Positions 11,562 through 22,300 of a stretch of DNA of 64,000 nt are shown here, one piece after another. Source of the stretch: Nitzschia sp. pyKryTriq1. Its lineage: Eukaryota; Bacillariophyta; Bacillariophyceae; Bacillariales; Bacillariaceae. The position numbers and the translations under genes are program-made. The notes below the pieces were generated by a model. The model saw only the letters and a program-made list of their open reading frames with translations, ran no database searches and had not been told where the DNA came from. The stretch covers positions 310,001-374,000 of the forward strand of contig OY101128.1 of NCBI GenBank assembly GCA_956465555.1, in the 5' to 3' direction. Every line of letters starts with the position of its first letter. Within the stretch, counting starts at the first letter, position 1.

Positions 11562-12437
11562 ATGTCCGACGACGCCTTGGACTACCAAGCCATTTTGTCC
11601 GTCGCCAAAGAGGCGGCCAAGTTGGCGGGTGCTGAAATTCAACGAGTGTGGTGGGAAAAAACGAATTCCCTGGTGACCAAGACCAATGATGTCGATTTGG
11701 TGACCGAGACGGACGAACGAGCCGAAGAATTGATTACGGAGCTGTTGCAAAAGACTTATCCGACCCATAAAGTCATTGGGGAAGAATCGTCGGGTGCGGA
11801 TTGCGAGTACACGTTGACCGAGGCGCCCACATGGACGATTGATCCAGTAGATGGAACGACCAATTTTGTGCATCGGCTCGGACTGAGTTGTGTCCTTGTA
11901 GCCTTTTTGTATCGCAAGGAAGTGAAAGTGGGAGTCACCTACAATCCAACTTCGGAGGAGCTCTTTTGGGCCATCAAGGGACAAGGAGCCTTTTTGGAAA
12001 CCAGGGACGGCGTCACACGTCAGATTCACGTGTCGAAAACAACTGATATTCGACAAGCTCTTGTGGCTATGGATCCGGGATATGGACGGGACGGCGATTC
12101 CATTCATCGGTATCTGAGCGTTCAAAAGAACATTCTCCAGCGAGGTGTCCGTAACATCCGGACGTACGGGTGCTGTGGATTGTGTTTAGCCAATGTGGCA
12201 TGCGGTCGATTTGATGCTTTCTTCGAAGAAGGGTCGTGGGAGACCAATACGGGCCCCAAAATATGGGATCTGTGTGCTGGAAAGTTGCTCATTGAAGAAG
12301 CTGGTGGGGTGACTCGGGATGTGACGAAACGAGCATCCAGGGACAAGCCCATGGATATTCTACAACGATCCTCGTTCGTGGCTGCCACTCCGGAACTTGC
12401 GGATCAAATCTTAGATATCATATACGCTTCCAAGTAG
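11562..12437 (+). CDS. inositol monophosphatase family protein
   Basis: A single exon encodes 291 aa, close to the family's usual 270-290. The metal-binding motifs are intact: GEES (73-76), DPVDGTTNF (94-102) and WDLCAG (235-240, metal-binding Asp236). The enzyme hydrolyses inositol monophosphates to free inositol with magnesium; close relatives act on histidinol phosphate or galactose-1-phosphate, so the exact substrate is not fixed. No targeting peptide is seen and a cytosolic location is likely. The ATG at 11562 gives the expected N-terminus (an AKEAAKLAGAEI helix). The neighbouring peptidase lies upstream on the same strand without an evident link. Confidence 0.92.
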   Translation: MSDDALDYQAILSVAKEAAKLAGAEIQRVWWEKTNSLVTKTNDVDLVTETDERAEELITELLQKTYPTHKVIGEESSGADCEYTLTEAPTWTIDPVDGTTNFVHRLGLSCVLVAFLYRKEVKVGVTYNPTSEELFWAIKGQGAFLETRDGVTRQIHVSKTTDIRQALVAMDPGYGRDGDSIHRYLSVQKNILQRGVRNIRTYGCCGLCLANVACGRFDAFFEEGSWETNTGPKIWDLCAGKLLIEEAGGVTRDVTKRASRDKPMDILQRSSFVAATPELADQILDIIYASK

Positions 12438-12713
12438 ATTGATTCTAATAGTAAAAAATATACAAAATAAGAAAACTGTAGGACGCGACATCACTTGTAC
12501 CTAGTACAATGGGAAGCTACTACGAGTACAGCTGTCAATAAATTTCAGACTGTCTGTACGAATACGAGCTTGAGGGCAGAAACCAAGAAAGCTAAAGTAC
12601 CACAACGAGTGAGTCTCAAATAAAATAATTAATCGTTTAACAGTTGGCTAGTACTTCTGTGTGCAAATCTTTAGTGTGAGCCCCTCTCACACTAGTGATT
12701 ATTCCACGAAAGT

Positions 12714-15700
12714 CTATAATGAAGTTGGAGCAGCAGTTGTTGGAGGCGTTGGGGCCGGGGTTGGGGCCAAAGTTGGAGGACTTGTTGGAGCAGAGGTTGG
12801 AGGAGGCGTTATTGGTGCAGACGTTGTTGGAGCAGGAGTGGGAGGACCCGAGCAGCATTTTGCAATGAGAAGATTATTTTGACATACTGCATCGCAGCCC
12901 GAGAATGCTGTATTGATAGCCGCACACTCAGAACCTTCATAATGGTCTAGCCCAATGTATCCCCCGCTGCAGCATCCACATGCGAAACTTCCCTTATTGC
13001 CTGGTTTCGTCCCCTGAAGGCCGCTTTTACAGACAAGATTATCACCACCGGCTCTCTCAGCACATGTAGCCCCCCCTGACGGCGCTGCTGAAGGCATTTC
13101 GGTTGGTGCGGGTGTTGGTGCTTTGGAAGGGGCCGGTGTTGGTGCTTTGGAAGAAGGAGCCGGTGTGGGTCCTTTGGAAGGAGCCGATGTCGACGGAGCC
13201 GGTGTTGGTGCTTTGGAAGAAGGAGCCGATGTCGATGGAGCCGGTGTTGGTCCTTTGGAAGGAGCCGATGTCGATGGCCTATCCGAAGGTGCTACCGATG
13301 GCACTTCGGAAGGTTTTTCCGTCGGGCCTGCCGATGGAGCTTCTGAAGGTTTCGAAGTGGGACCCCTCGAAGGAACTTCCGAAGGCTTGGGAGACGGCGC
13401 ATCCGAAGGGGCAGCAGACTTGGTCGGGGGGACGGTTCCGACGATAGTTGGACCGGCGCTAGGAGATGAGCTCGGTACCGGAGATTTGGTAGGGACCTCG
13501 GAGGGACTCGAAGTGGGTCCAGCAGATGGGGTGCCCGACGGTGCACCTGATGGAGTAGTGGAAGGACCTGAAGTGGTAGGGGGGCTTGTCGGCGTTTTGG
13601 TAGGCCCCCTGGAAGGAACAGGGCTTGGTGCAGCTGTAGTGTCCGTCGGTGGTGATGTGTCGTCCAAAGTCGGCCCCGCGCTGGGTTCACTGGTTGGATC
13701 CAATGTGAGTGAGGTTGGGGGTGTACCCGATGGTGCGTCTGTTGGTTTATTGCTGGGAGATTCCGAAGGATTATCGGTAGGCGAACCTGTAGGAGCGGCT
13801 GTCGGGGCGCTGATGGGCAGCGTTGACGATGGCTTCGTGGTTGGAGGGGCCGTGGCATCTGTCACCGATGGGCTGGGCGTGAGATTCGATGTCGTAATGG
13901 CAATGGTGGGTGAAGCAGTGGGCAAGTCTGTTGGTGCCACTAATGGCGGCGATGACGGCGGAAACGTCGGCTCGGTTGGGGTATCGACTTCCACAGGCGC
14001 GACAGAGGGACTTGACAAGACACCCGCTGCGGCTGGTGGCCCTGTCGTGGGCGCAGCAGTTGGCAAGTCCGTTGGTGCCACTGGCCGGGACGACGGCGGA
14101 AATGTGGGCTCGGTTGGGGTATCGAATTCCGCAGGTTCGCCAGACGGGCTTGCCAAGACACTCGCTTCGGCGGGTGGCCCCGTGGGCGAGTCCACTGGTG
14201 CCACTGGCTGGGGCGACGGCGAAAATGTCGGCTCGGTTGGGTCATCACCGAATTCCGCAGGCGCAGCAGAGGGACTTAAGGAGACACTCGGTGACGCAGG
14301 GGCCTCGGAGATAATAGGCGCCGAGGAAGGTTCGGCACTAAGCGCGACTTCTCCTTGCAGTCGCCCACAGGAATTGCGCTGGGCGCCACCGACACTCGTC
14401 GTTTCAGTAGTTTCAGCGATTGAATTGGTCTTACCACGATCACTGAGGCTGCCTTCCACAATTTCAGCGACGGTACATGACAGGCCACCGGCTTGCAACG
14501 TTCGCACCTTCGAATCCTCGGAGCCCTTCTCCCCTGGTACTTCTTCGAATTTCAACAACCGATCGTTGTTGTAGGATGCTGGAAGTTCCATTCCAAACAG
14601 TGCATCAATCGGACAGGAAGGACCACCGCAAGCGATCTCCGCAGACCACCATGTATCATAATACACGTGGGGTCCATACTGTTTCATTTCGCGCAACTCC
14701 AATTTGGCTTTGACCATCGTTCGCTGGTAGGTCTCTGTACAGCCCGCGGCAGCATTGTAGGCTTGTTCAAAGAGCCTGGTCATTTCTCCGGGACTTGGAA
14801 ACTCATCGGTCGTAAACGTGATACGGGCGTACCCAGTTTGATATACTGGGTTGGTACTACACAACGGAATGGCCATGTTCACCGATTCGGCAGATTGGAC
14901 CGAAGCGATTCCATCCGCAAAGAGCTTTCCCCCGTAGCTGGACACACCGACCACTCCTATCATGGCGGATATCGCAGCGGCAATGGTGGTAGCGGTGGCT
15001 GCGGTGGTGGCTGCGGCTCCTACCACAACGGCCGAAGTGGCCAGCGTTCCAGTCGCCGCGGCGGCGGATCCAGCAGCGTTGCTAGCCGCCGAGGAAGCCA
15101 TACTCTGTAAGGCTTGCAATCTGGATAGTCATGCACGAAGTATTCAAAAAGAAAGAATGAGAAAATGTGAGTAGTCCGCATTGCAAGTTTTCATCCCAGT
15201 GCACTGCCACCACTGATGCACTTATTGTATTGTACTTACTGAGCTGCCGTCATGCCCGTTCCTCCGTCTCCCGGTAGAACTCCAACGGCAAAGAACGATT
15301 GCGACTGCGAGGCGTTGGCAGTCGATGCCGACATGGCAGATGTGGTAGGATCCCCCGGCACCGCCGATGTGACAACATCCTGCATACTCTTAGATGCGAC
15401 ATCGCCCGTCACATGATGTTGTGCTCCAGCCGCAATATCATCTTCTTCTCCTCCCCCCTTGTCAAACGCTTTCATCGCCTTCTGCAAGAGCCATCCCCCA
15501 AGGGCCGCAACTCCCATACCTCCAGCGGCCCACATTAAACCTCGTTTGATTTTGGCTTCTTCTTCAGCTTCTGGGTCTAGTGGTTCCTCCTCATCGTCGT
15601 CGTCATCTTCGTCCATAAAGGAAACACCAATTTCATTTTCATTGTAGATTCCTAGATCAATCGAACCTTCCGATTCTTCATCTAGATTCTGATAGGAAAG

Positions 15701-16381
15701 AGGCCTTTTAGTATCTTCCATCATGAAGATATCGTTTGACCTATCATCCGAGGCCAAGGAAATGACAGTGGAACCTCCCGTGATGGCCATAGCAGACATA
15801 ATAGGAAAGTTGGTCGCCACTTGGTCTGCGAATCGAATCGTTTTGGGCCGATCTTCGTCATCATCAGCATCCATCATGACAACATCATTCAAGTCCCCCG
15901 TTGTGAGATCGTGCGCATCAAAGGAATCATCGTCCCCATTGATAAGATTCATCATATGAAGAGAACCTTCTCTGTTATTGTCAGCAGCACCACCATCGTT
16001 GCTGCTGCTGCTGCTGCTGCTGTTGTTGTTCACTGCTGCTGCTGCTGCTGGACTCGCAAACATGTCCCCTTCTTCATCGGTAAACCAGTCTTGGCCACTG
16101 TCTTCGATAGTATTGGATGGTGGTGGCAAGTCTTCCAAAGCGAAACGAGCAGCCGAACCTCCCAAGGGCAACTCCAAGGGGCACGAGTAGTCGTCGTTTT
16201 GCTCCTCCTCTTGATGGTCAAATCGTGCGCTCATCCATTCGGTATAGCTTGCTTCGCTCCGAGTAGAAGCGTTGATCTCATCTTCGGCTTCGGCTTGATG
16301 ATTATTTAGAAAATCCTGAGAGAGGAGATAATTCGATGATTCGTTTCGTTTCGTATTCGACGTATTAGTTCTCGGCATCAT
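12714..16381 (-). CDS. large PST-rich surface-type protein, paralog 1
   Basis: Exon 1 is 16381..15240 and exon 2 is 15120..12714; the intron (15121..15239) runs GTAAGT...TCCAG. The 1182-aa join restores AAQLQALQSMASSAASNAA, matching AAQTQAMQNMAVNAASNAA of the paralog at 19.4-23.7 kb, which strongly supports one gene rather than two. Architecture: an acidic, low-complexity N-terminal half with PKTIRFADQVAT; a Gly-rich hydrophobic span (GLMWAAGGMGVAALGGWLL); an Ala-rich stretch and a second hydrophobic span; a conserved domain with paired cysteines (ASVQSAES...TFTTDEFPSPGEM...PSCPIDALFGMEL); a long Pro/Ser/Thr repeat (PTPAPS, PSEAPS types); and a cysteine module with CGCCSGGY. It resembles diatom wall or mucin-like glycoproteins by composition, without assignable function. 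Which side of the membrane each part faces is uncertain. Confidence 0.72.
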
Positions 16382-17300
16382 GTTGCGTTGCGTTTTGTGT
16401 TGTATAAGTTTGGTATTCAGAATGTTGTGGTGTGGTGTGGCGTGTGGTGTTTCTTTCTTTCTTGTTCCACTTGTAGTAGTACAATACCTCCAACAGCCAA
16501 AACTCTTTACTATGCGAATAGAGTCGAGTATACGAAGTATGTATATGTAGACAGAAAGATGCAAGTCAAAACTTTTGTTGTTTGCTCAACAGATATGATA
16601 TTTCCACAGGCAATATTTTGTTTTGTTGTTGAGATTTTTTGTCTTGGTTGCGCAATGATGGGATGCTCGTGTACCGGAACAGTACCAGTGCCGGTATGTA
16701 TACCACCTGGTAAGTCTAATACGGGATGATCCCGCCTGGCTTTAATTGCTCGTTTGGAAGTTGTTGCTCGGGTGGGAAGGAAAACGATTTGTTTACTACT
16801 GGCACGCAGACTAGAGAATAATAATACAACAACCTCGCGATCACGAATCATCTTTACGAGCAGTACAAGTACCAGGTACCAGAGCTATCCGTCCCCCAAG
16901 GATAGGGTCATTTACGATTAAAATTGGATTTCCAGACAATATTTCGTTAAGTAAAATGACAAATTATTTGAGATGGTCGGGAATAATTTCACTTTTGATA
17001 TGGCCCTTTATCGATGACCAAAGACTTTCACTAACTATACCAGGCACAGGTATGTAGGTGATCGGCTGACGAATGAACTTTGGTTCGTCAGCAATAATAA
17101 CGCCACAACATCTATGCCGAAAGCGAACCTTTATATATGCCCTCCTTTCTTGGCTTCAACGGGGGTTCTGAATTCTCAACAACAACGACAAACACATACA
17201 ACATACAAACGTAAAACGTGCGCAGCACGAGTACAAGTACAGTACCAGGTACGATTACCGGTAGAGCGGCGAACGTTTATCTTCCTCGTTCTCCTTCTTC

Positions 17301-17337
17301 AATCAAAATCAAATCAAATCAAATCAAATCAAATCAA
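17301..17337 (+). repeat. AATCA-type pentanucleotide tandem repeat
   Basis: Six to seven near-perfect AATCA units in intergenic DNA upstream of the MsrA gene. Confidence 0.9.
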
Positions 17338-17500
17338 TGTACGAGTATGTATGTAGTTGTTGCATCGAAGATATGATACTTGCATGATTATTGAAACCAC
17401 AAAGTACCATAGATGAAACCGATGATGATGACGTGTTTTTGCATCATCAGCACGCGAAAATTGAAAATGGGAACCACACAACTTTTACTAACAGCTACGT

Positions 17501-17535
17501 GTACCGGTACAAGTACCTGGTACTGTACCAGGTAC
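17501..17535. promoter_or_regulatory. GTAC palindrome cluster upstream of MsrA
   Basis: GTACCGGTAC (17501-17510) is followed by a perfect inverted repeat with 11-bp arms: GTACCTGGTAC, a single T, then GTACCAGGTAC (17513-17535). It lies about 340 bp upstream of the MsrA ATG. Similar GTAC-step palindromes flank other genes in this window. A regulatory role is inferred, not shown. Confidence 0.4.
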
Positions 17536-17875
17536 TGGACAGAAGCGCACAAGAAGAGCTACGGTAGCCAAAAAAAATACGTGTAAAAGCAAGATCAAAG
17601 ATCGTCGGTGTCATCACCCGCCCGGCGGCGACGCCCCTACTCTCTTCTCGCTCGCCTGCCGATGATGCTCTCCCCGCCCTCGCTCTCGGCTCTCGCGGCT
17701 CTTCTCCGTCCTTCATTTCTTGCTGACTCTGTCGGACACTGCGAACAACCAACGAGAGGCAAAAGCAAGGAAACAGCCCGAACACAGTACGCTCCAACAA
17801 GGAAACCCTCACCGCGCACAACATAACCATAATCTATCTCCCCCCTGATTTGTTTCTGTCATAGAACACAGAATC

Positions 17876-19090
17876 ATGTCTCCAGCTCTTCGCCGTATTA
17901 CTACTACCAGTGGCACCCGTTCCGATATTAAATCCCCTCGTTATTTCTCTGCTTTCCTTCTCATGCTCGTCGGAGTCCTCGCTTCCACTGGACGTGCCTT
18001 TACTGCTCCCGCCTTGGTCCGTGCTGCCGCAGGATCATCCTCGTCTTCCTCGTCTTCCTCGTCTTCTTCTAGTAGTAGTAGAAGAATGATTGCTTCCATT
18101 TTGGATTTGTTGGGTGGACCCGACAAGAGTCAATTGATATCACCCGAAAAGGCATTGCCGGGACGTTCGACCAAAATGCCCAATATTGACAATTTGCGTC
18201 ACTATATTTTGGGAAATAAGTTGGTGGATGTTCCCGAAGGACACAAGGAGGCGGTCTTTGCCAATGGGGTACGTACTATTATCACAAAAAAGTGTAGGGT
18301 ATTTGTATACGCGAGTGCAAATTGCAATACCGATTTGGTACTCACACTATTGTTTTGGTCATTTGATACAACTCTTTCTTCTTCTTCGTCTTCGTTTTCT
18401 TCTTCTTCGTTTTCTTCTTTATTTTTTCAGTGCTTTTGGGGCTCGGAAAAGGGCATTTGGCGTCTTCCCAAGGGGATTTACTCGACGGCGGTCGGATATT
18501 GCGCCGGATTCACTCCCAACCCCACCTACGAAGAGGCCTGCAGTGGAATGACGGGCCATACCGAGGGGGTCCGCGTCGTCTACGACCCCTCCCAAGTTTC
18601 CTTTGTCGACATTTTGCGTTGGTTCTGGGAGGCCCATGACCCCACGTCGGGAATGGGTCAGGGCAATGATCGTGGTACGCAATACCGATCGGGCTTTTAT
18701 TATTTTGACAATGAACAAAAGCAATTGATTGAAGCGTCCAAAAAGGCCTATGAAAAACGATTGGCAGAAGCCACTGGATTGAAGCGAGAAATCAGTACGG
18801 AAATCAAGGGGGCTTCCGAATACGAACAGTATGGAGGACTTTGGTACTTTGCCGAGAACTATCACCAACAATACCTTGCCAAACCTGGATCGCGTCCCTA
18901 TTGTTCGGCACAACCTCAAGGAGTGGCACTGCCGGATTACGAGGAATGGTGCCCCTTCCCAGAAGGATCCGAGCTCCGAGAAAAACACCGACCCACCTTG
19001 CCGGACTCGTTTTGGAAAAAGTATGCTCCTCGACGAGGTTGCTCGGTGGTTCAAGAACCAAATGAACCCATTGCCGAGGGATCTTTTTAA
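17876..19090 (+). CDS. msrA: peptide methionine sulfoxide reductase A, plastid-type
   Basis: Exons 17876..18268 and 18431..19090 encode 350 aa. The 162-bp intron (GTACGT...TTTCAG, pyrimidine-rich) sits exactly between G131 and C132 of the catalytic GCFWG motif. The intron is a multiple of three with no stop, so it also reads through. The enzyme reduces methionine-S-sulfoxide in proteins using thioredoxin. Other family marks are GYCAGFTPNPTYEE, GHTEGVRVVYDP, FWEAHDPTS and RGTQYRSGFYY; a late GSRPYC may supply a resolving cysteine. Residues about 22-40 are a signal peptide followed by RAFTAP, an ASAFAP-like plastid motif, then a poly-Ser linker. The gene lies on the opposite strand between the two PST paralogs. 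Function is well supported; plastid location is inferred. Confidence 0.92.
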   Translation: MSPALRRITTTSGTRSDIKSPRYFSAFLLMLVGVLASTGRAFTAPALVRAAAGSSSSSSSSSSSSSSSRRMIASILDLLGGPDKSQLISPEKALPGRSTKMPNIDNLRHYILGNKLVDVPEGHKEAVFANGVRTIITKKCRVFVYASANCNTDLVLTLLFWSFDTTLSSSSSSFSSSSFSSLFFQCFWGSEKGIWRLPKGIYSTAVGYCAGFTPNPTYEEACSGMTGHTEGVRVVYDPSQVSFVDILRWFWEAHDPTSGMGQGNDRGTQYRSGFYYFDNEQKQLIEASKKAYEKRLAEATGLKREISTEIKGASEYEQYGGLWYFAENYHQQYLAKPGSRPYCSAQPQGVALPDYEEWCPFPEGSELREKHRPTLPDSFWKKYAPRRGCSVVQEPNEPIAEGSF

Positions 19091-19365
19091 ATAATATAAT
19101 AAAATATAATATAATCAAATAGTAAATTCAGTCCAAATTCTTTTTGAAAACACTCAAAAGGAATAACAACGGATACCGTAGAACCATTCGTGTCAAGAAC
19201 ATGTAGTATCATAGTATAGTAGTAGATCGATATAATATTATTGCTTGTGGTTAACTTCCGGTAATGTTCATAGTAGCCAGGAATCGGAACAATCGCGTAT
19301 CCAAGAAATGATGCATGTATTCACTTTTTGTTTAATATAGTTAGTATATTACTAGAAATGACATC

Positions 19366-22300
19366 CTAACATACACCGCAGCAATTACAGGCGAGGTCAG
19401 TAGCTGGAGTGCTCCCATCCGCAGTCATGCCGCTACAAGCAGTGGTATAATCATAAGTCCCGCTGCAGCATCCACAGGTGCCACTGCCCGTGGAGCCGCC
19501 GGTGGTCGAGGACTGCACCAGACTAGTAGTACAGATCAGGAACCGATAAGGATTAGAACTGCCGACCCGTTCCGGACAAGTTCCGGTCGGAGCGGCGACG
19601 GGTGCAGGAGTGGGTGCAGGGGTCGGCGCAGCAGTGGGTGCAGGGGTGGGGGCAGCAGTGACGGGTGCAAGAGTGGGTCCAGGCGTGGGTGCAGGGGTCG
19701 GTGCAGCAGTGACGGGTGCAAGAGTGGGTCCAGGCGTGGGTGCAGCAGTGACGGGTGCGGGGGTGGGTCCAGGCGTGGGTGCAAGCGTGGGTGCAGCAGT
19801 GACGGGTGCAAGAGTGGGTCCAGGCGTGGGTGCAGCAGTGACGGGTGCGGGGGTGGGTCCAGGCGTGGGTGCAAGCGTGGGTGCAGCAGTGACGGGTGCA
19901 AGAGTGGGTCCAGGCGTGGGTGCAGGGGTCGGTGCAGGGGTCGGTGCAGCAGTGATGGGTGCGGAAGTGGGTTTCTTGGAAGGCGACTCAGAAGGATTTG
20001 AAGAAGGCACATCTGATGGCTTGGCAGTGGGACCAGGAGTGGGTTTCTTGGAAGGCGACTCAGAAGGATTTGAAGAAGGCACATCTGATGGCTTGGAAGT
20101 GGGTGCAGCAGTGGGTTTCTTGGAAGGCGATTCAGAAGGATTTGAAGAAGGCACATCTGATGGCTTGGGAGAAGGCGCGTCTGACGGAGTGCCGGACGGA
20201 TCATTCGATGGTGCAGGAGACTTTGACGGTGCGTGGGATCCAAGCATCGTCGGCCTGTTGCTCGGGCTTGAACTTGGGGCAGGAGAGTCGGTCGGCGCAT
20301 TAGAGGGGCTCGGGGAAGGCAACGCACTTGGGACCTCGGAAGGTGCATTCGTTGGCCCTGTCGATGGCCCTGCAGATGGTACACTCGAGGGAGCCAAAGT
20401 TGGTGAGCTCGATGGATCAGTGGTTGGGACTTTCGACGGTGCTGGGGACGCAGTTGGGGACTCCGAAGGGCCAGGAGATGGTGCGCTAGATGGATTACTG
20501 GAGGGCGCCGCCGAGGGTGATTCCGAGGGCGTAACAGTAGGTTTGCTGCTCGGAGCGCTTGACGGATCGGGAGAAGGCGCGTCTGACGGAGTGCCGGACG
20601 GATCATTCGATGGTGCAGGAGATGCTGTTGGAGGTCTCGATCCAATAAACGTAGGACTGTTGCTCGGGCTTGAACTCGGGGCAGGAGAGTCGGTCGGCGC
20701 ATTAGAGGGGCTCGGGGAAGGCAACGCACTTGGGACCTCGGAAGGTGCATTCGTTGGCCCTGTCGATGGCCCTGCAGATGGTACACTCGAGGGAGCCGAA
20801 GATGGTGAGCTCGATGGATCAGTGGTTGGGACTTTCGACGGTGCTGGGGACGCAGTTGGGGACTCCGAAGGGCCAGGAGATGGTGCACTTGTAGGGCCTC
20901 CCGATGGATTCCTTGTGGGGCCATCTGAAGGAGAATAGCTGGGTTGTGGGGTTGGACTGCCAGTTGCAGGAGTAGGTGCAGGGGTGGGTCCAGGAGTCGG
21001 TGCAAAAGTGGGTCCAGTGGTGGTTCCAAGAGTCGGTCCAGGAGTCGGTGCAGGTGTGGGTCCAGGAGTCGGTGCAAAAGTGGGTCCAGTTGTGGTTCCA
21101 AGAGTCGGTGCAGGAGTGGGTCCAGGAGTCGGTGCAAAAGTGGGTCCAGTGGTGGTTCCAAGAGTCGGTGCAGGAGTGGGTCCAGGAGTCGGTGCAAAAG
21201 TGGGTCCAGTGGTGGTTCCAAGAGTCGGTGCAGGAGTGGGTGCCGAAATGGGCAATGCCGTCGCTGGGGAGATCGTGGTGGGCAAGACCGTCGTGGGCGG
21301 CGGCGTGGGTCGAAACGTGGGACCAACCGTCACCTTTTCAACACTACTAGGTGGAGGAGTTGGGCCTGGTGTTGGAATCAACTCGCCTGCAGCCGTGGGT
21401 TCTTGGGGAATGCTGGGTGCTGCACTAGGTCGCGTGGTCGGTCCCTTTGTGGTTGGTGTCGACGAAGGTACCGTTGTTGGGTTTGGACTTTGTGATGGCT
21501 CAAGTGTGTCGGTGTTGGGTTTCGAAGAAGGCTCCTGAGATGGCGCGGAACTTGGTACCACGCAACCATTGAGACAGGCTTGCTGGTATGCTTCAAATAT
21601 ACCTTGCACTGCTGTGGCAGTCAATGTCTGCCCAGACAAAATTTGGTTCGTATCGTTTGTGAATCGCTGGACTTGAATATTCATTTGGATCAGATGCGCA
21701 AAGGCACTAACGACCTTTTGTTTCTCATCCTCTGTCACCTGTAGTTTCCTCCGATCTCCAACAAAGTTATCAAATTGGCTCGACGATGCCATGGCGTCCT
21801 CACCCCTTCCATCGAGACTGACACCAAACAAGGGTTCGAATGGACATTGCGGAAAGCACGACACCGTGGCCTTCCAGTAGGTATCCAAACCAGCACCTCC
21901 ACTGCCGGGTGCCACTTCCTCCAACGTGGCAGATACTAGCTGTCTCTGATACAGCTCATCACAACCTGGAGATACTGTATTGTAGGCGTCTTTGAAAATT
22001 TCTTGCAAGATTGTCTTGGTTGGTAGGTCTTCGGTTTCAAAAGAGATGAGCATTCTCCCCTCGGCCCGGACAGCCCCCGGGGTACAAATGACCAAGGCCG
22101 ACTGGACCGACGCCAGTGTGTCTTGTGGAGTGGAAAAGACTACCCCCGAGTAGGTCGCCACACCAGCGGCAACTACGGAAGCCGCCGCCGCCATGGTCGC
22201 CAAGGAGGCGGCCGCTCCAGCGGCTGCTCCTGCGGCTGCACCCCCCACGGCTCCAGCCGTTTGGGCGGCTCCACTGGCGGCGTTGCTAGCCGCATTGACG

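Larger units (their letters stand above)
16382..17875. other. divergent promoter region, PST paralog 1 and MsrA
   Basis: About 1.5 kb between the minus-strand PST gene and the plus-strand MsrA gene. It contains a GTACCGG/CCAGTACC cluster at about 16670-16710, an AATCA pentanucleotide tandem repeat (about 17301-17337) and a palindrome cluster at 17501-17535. No gene is seen. Confidence 0.55.

Noticed and set aside
13123-14574. 483-codon plus-strand frame rich in Gly/Val/Glu opposite PST paralog 1
   Set aside because: It is the antisense of the Pro/Ser/Thr codons (GGN/GTN mirror). Its composition follows entirely from the repeat, and the minus strand has the conserved domains and splice sites.
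19536-21326. 596-codon minus frame rich in His/Arg/Leu/Pro
   Set aside because: Shifted frame of the same repeat DNA. The cysteine module and conserved domain are in the other frame.
19610-21538. 442- and 184-codon plus-strand frames (GVGAAVTG repeats) opposite PST paralog 2
   Set aside because: Same mirror effect. No start context or domain, while the minus strand carries homology to paralog 1.
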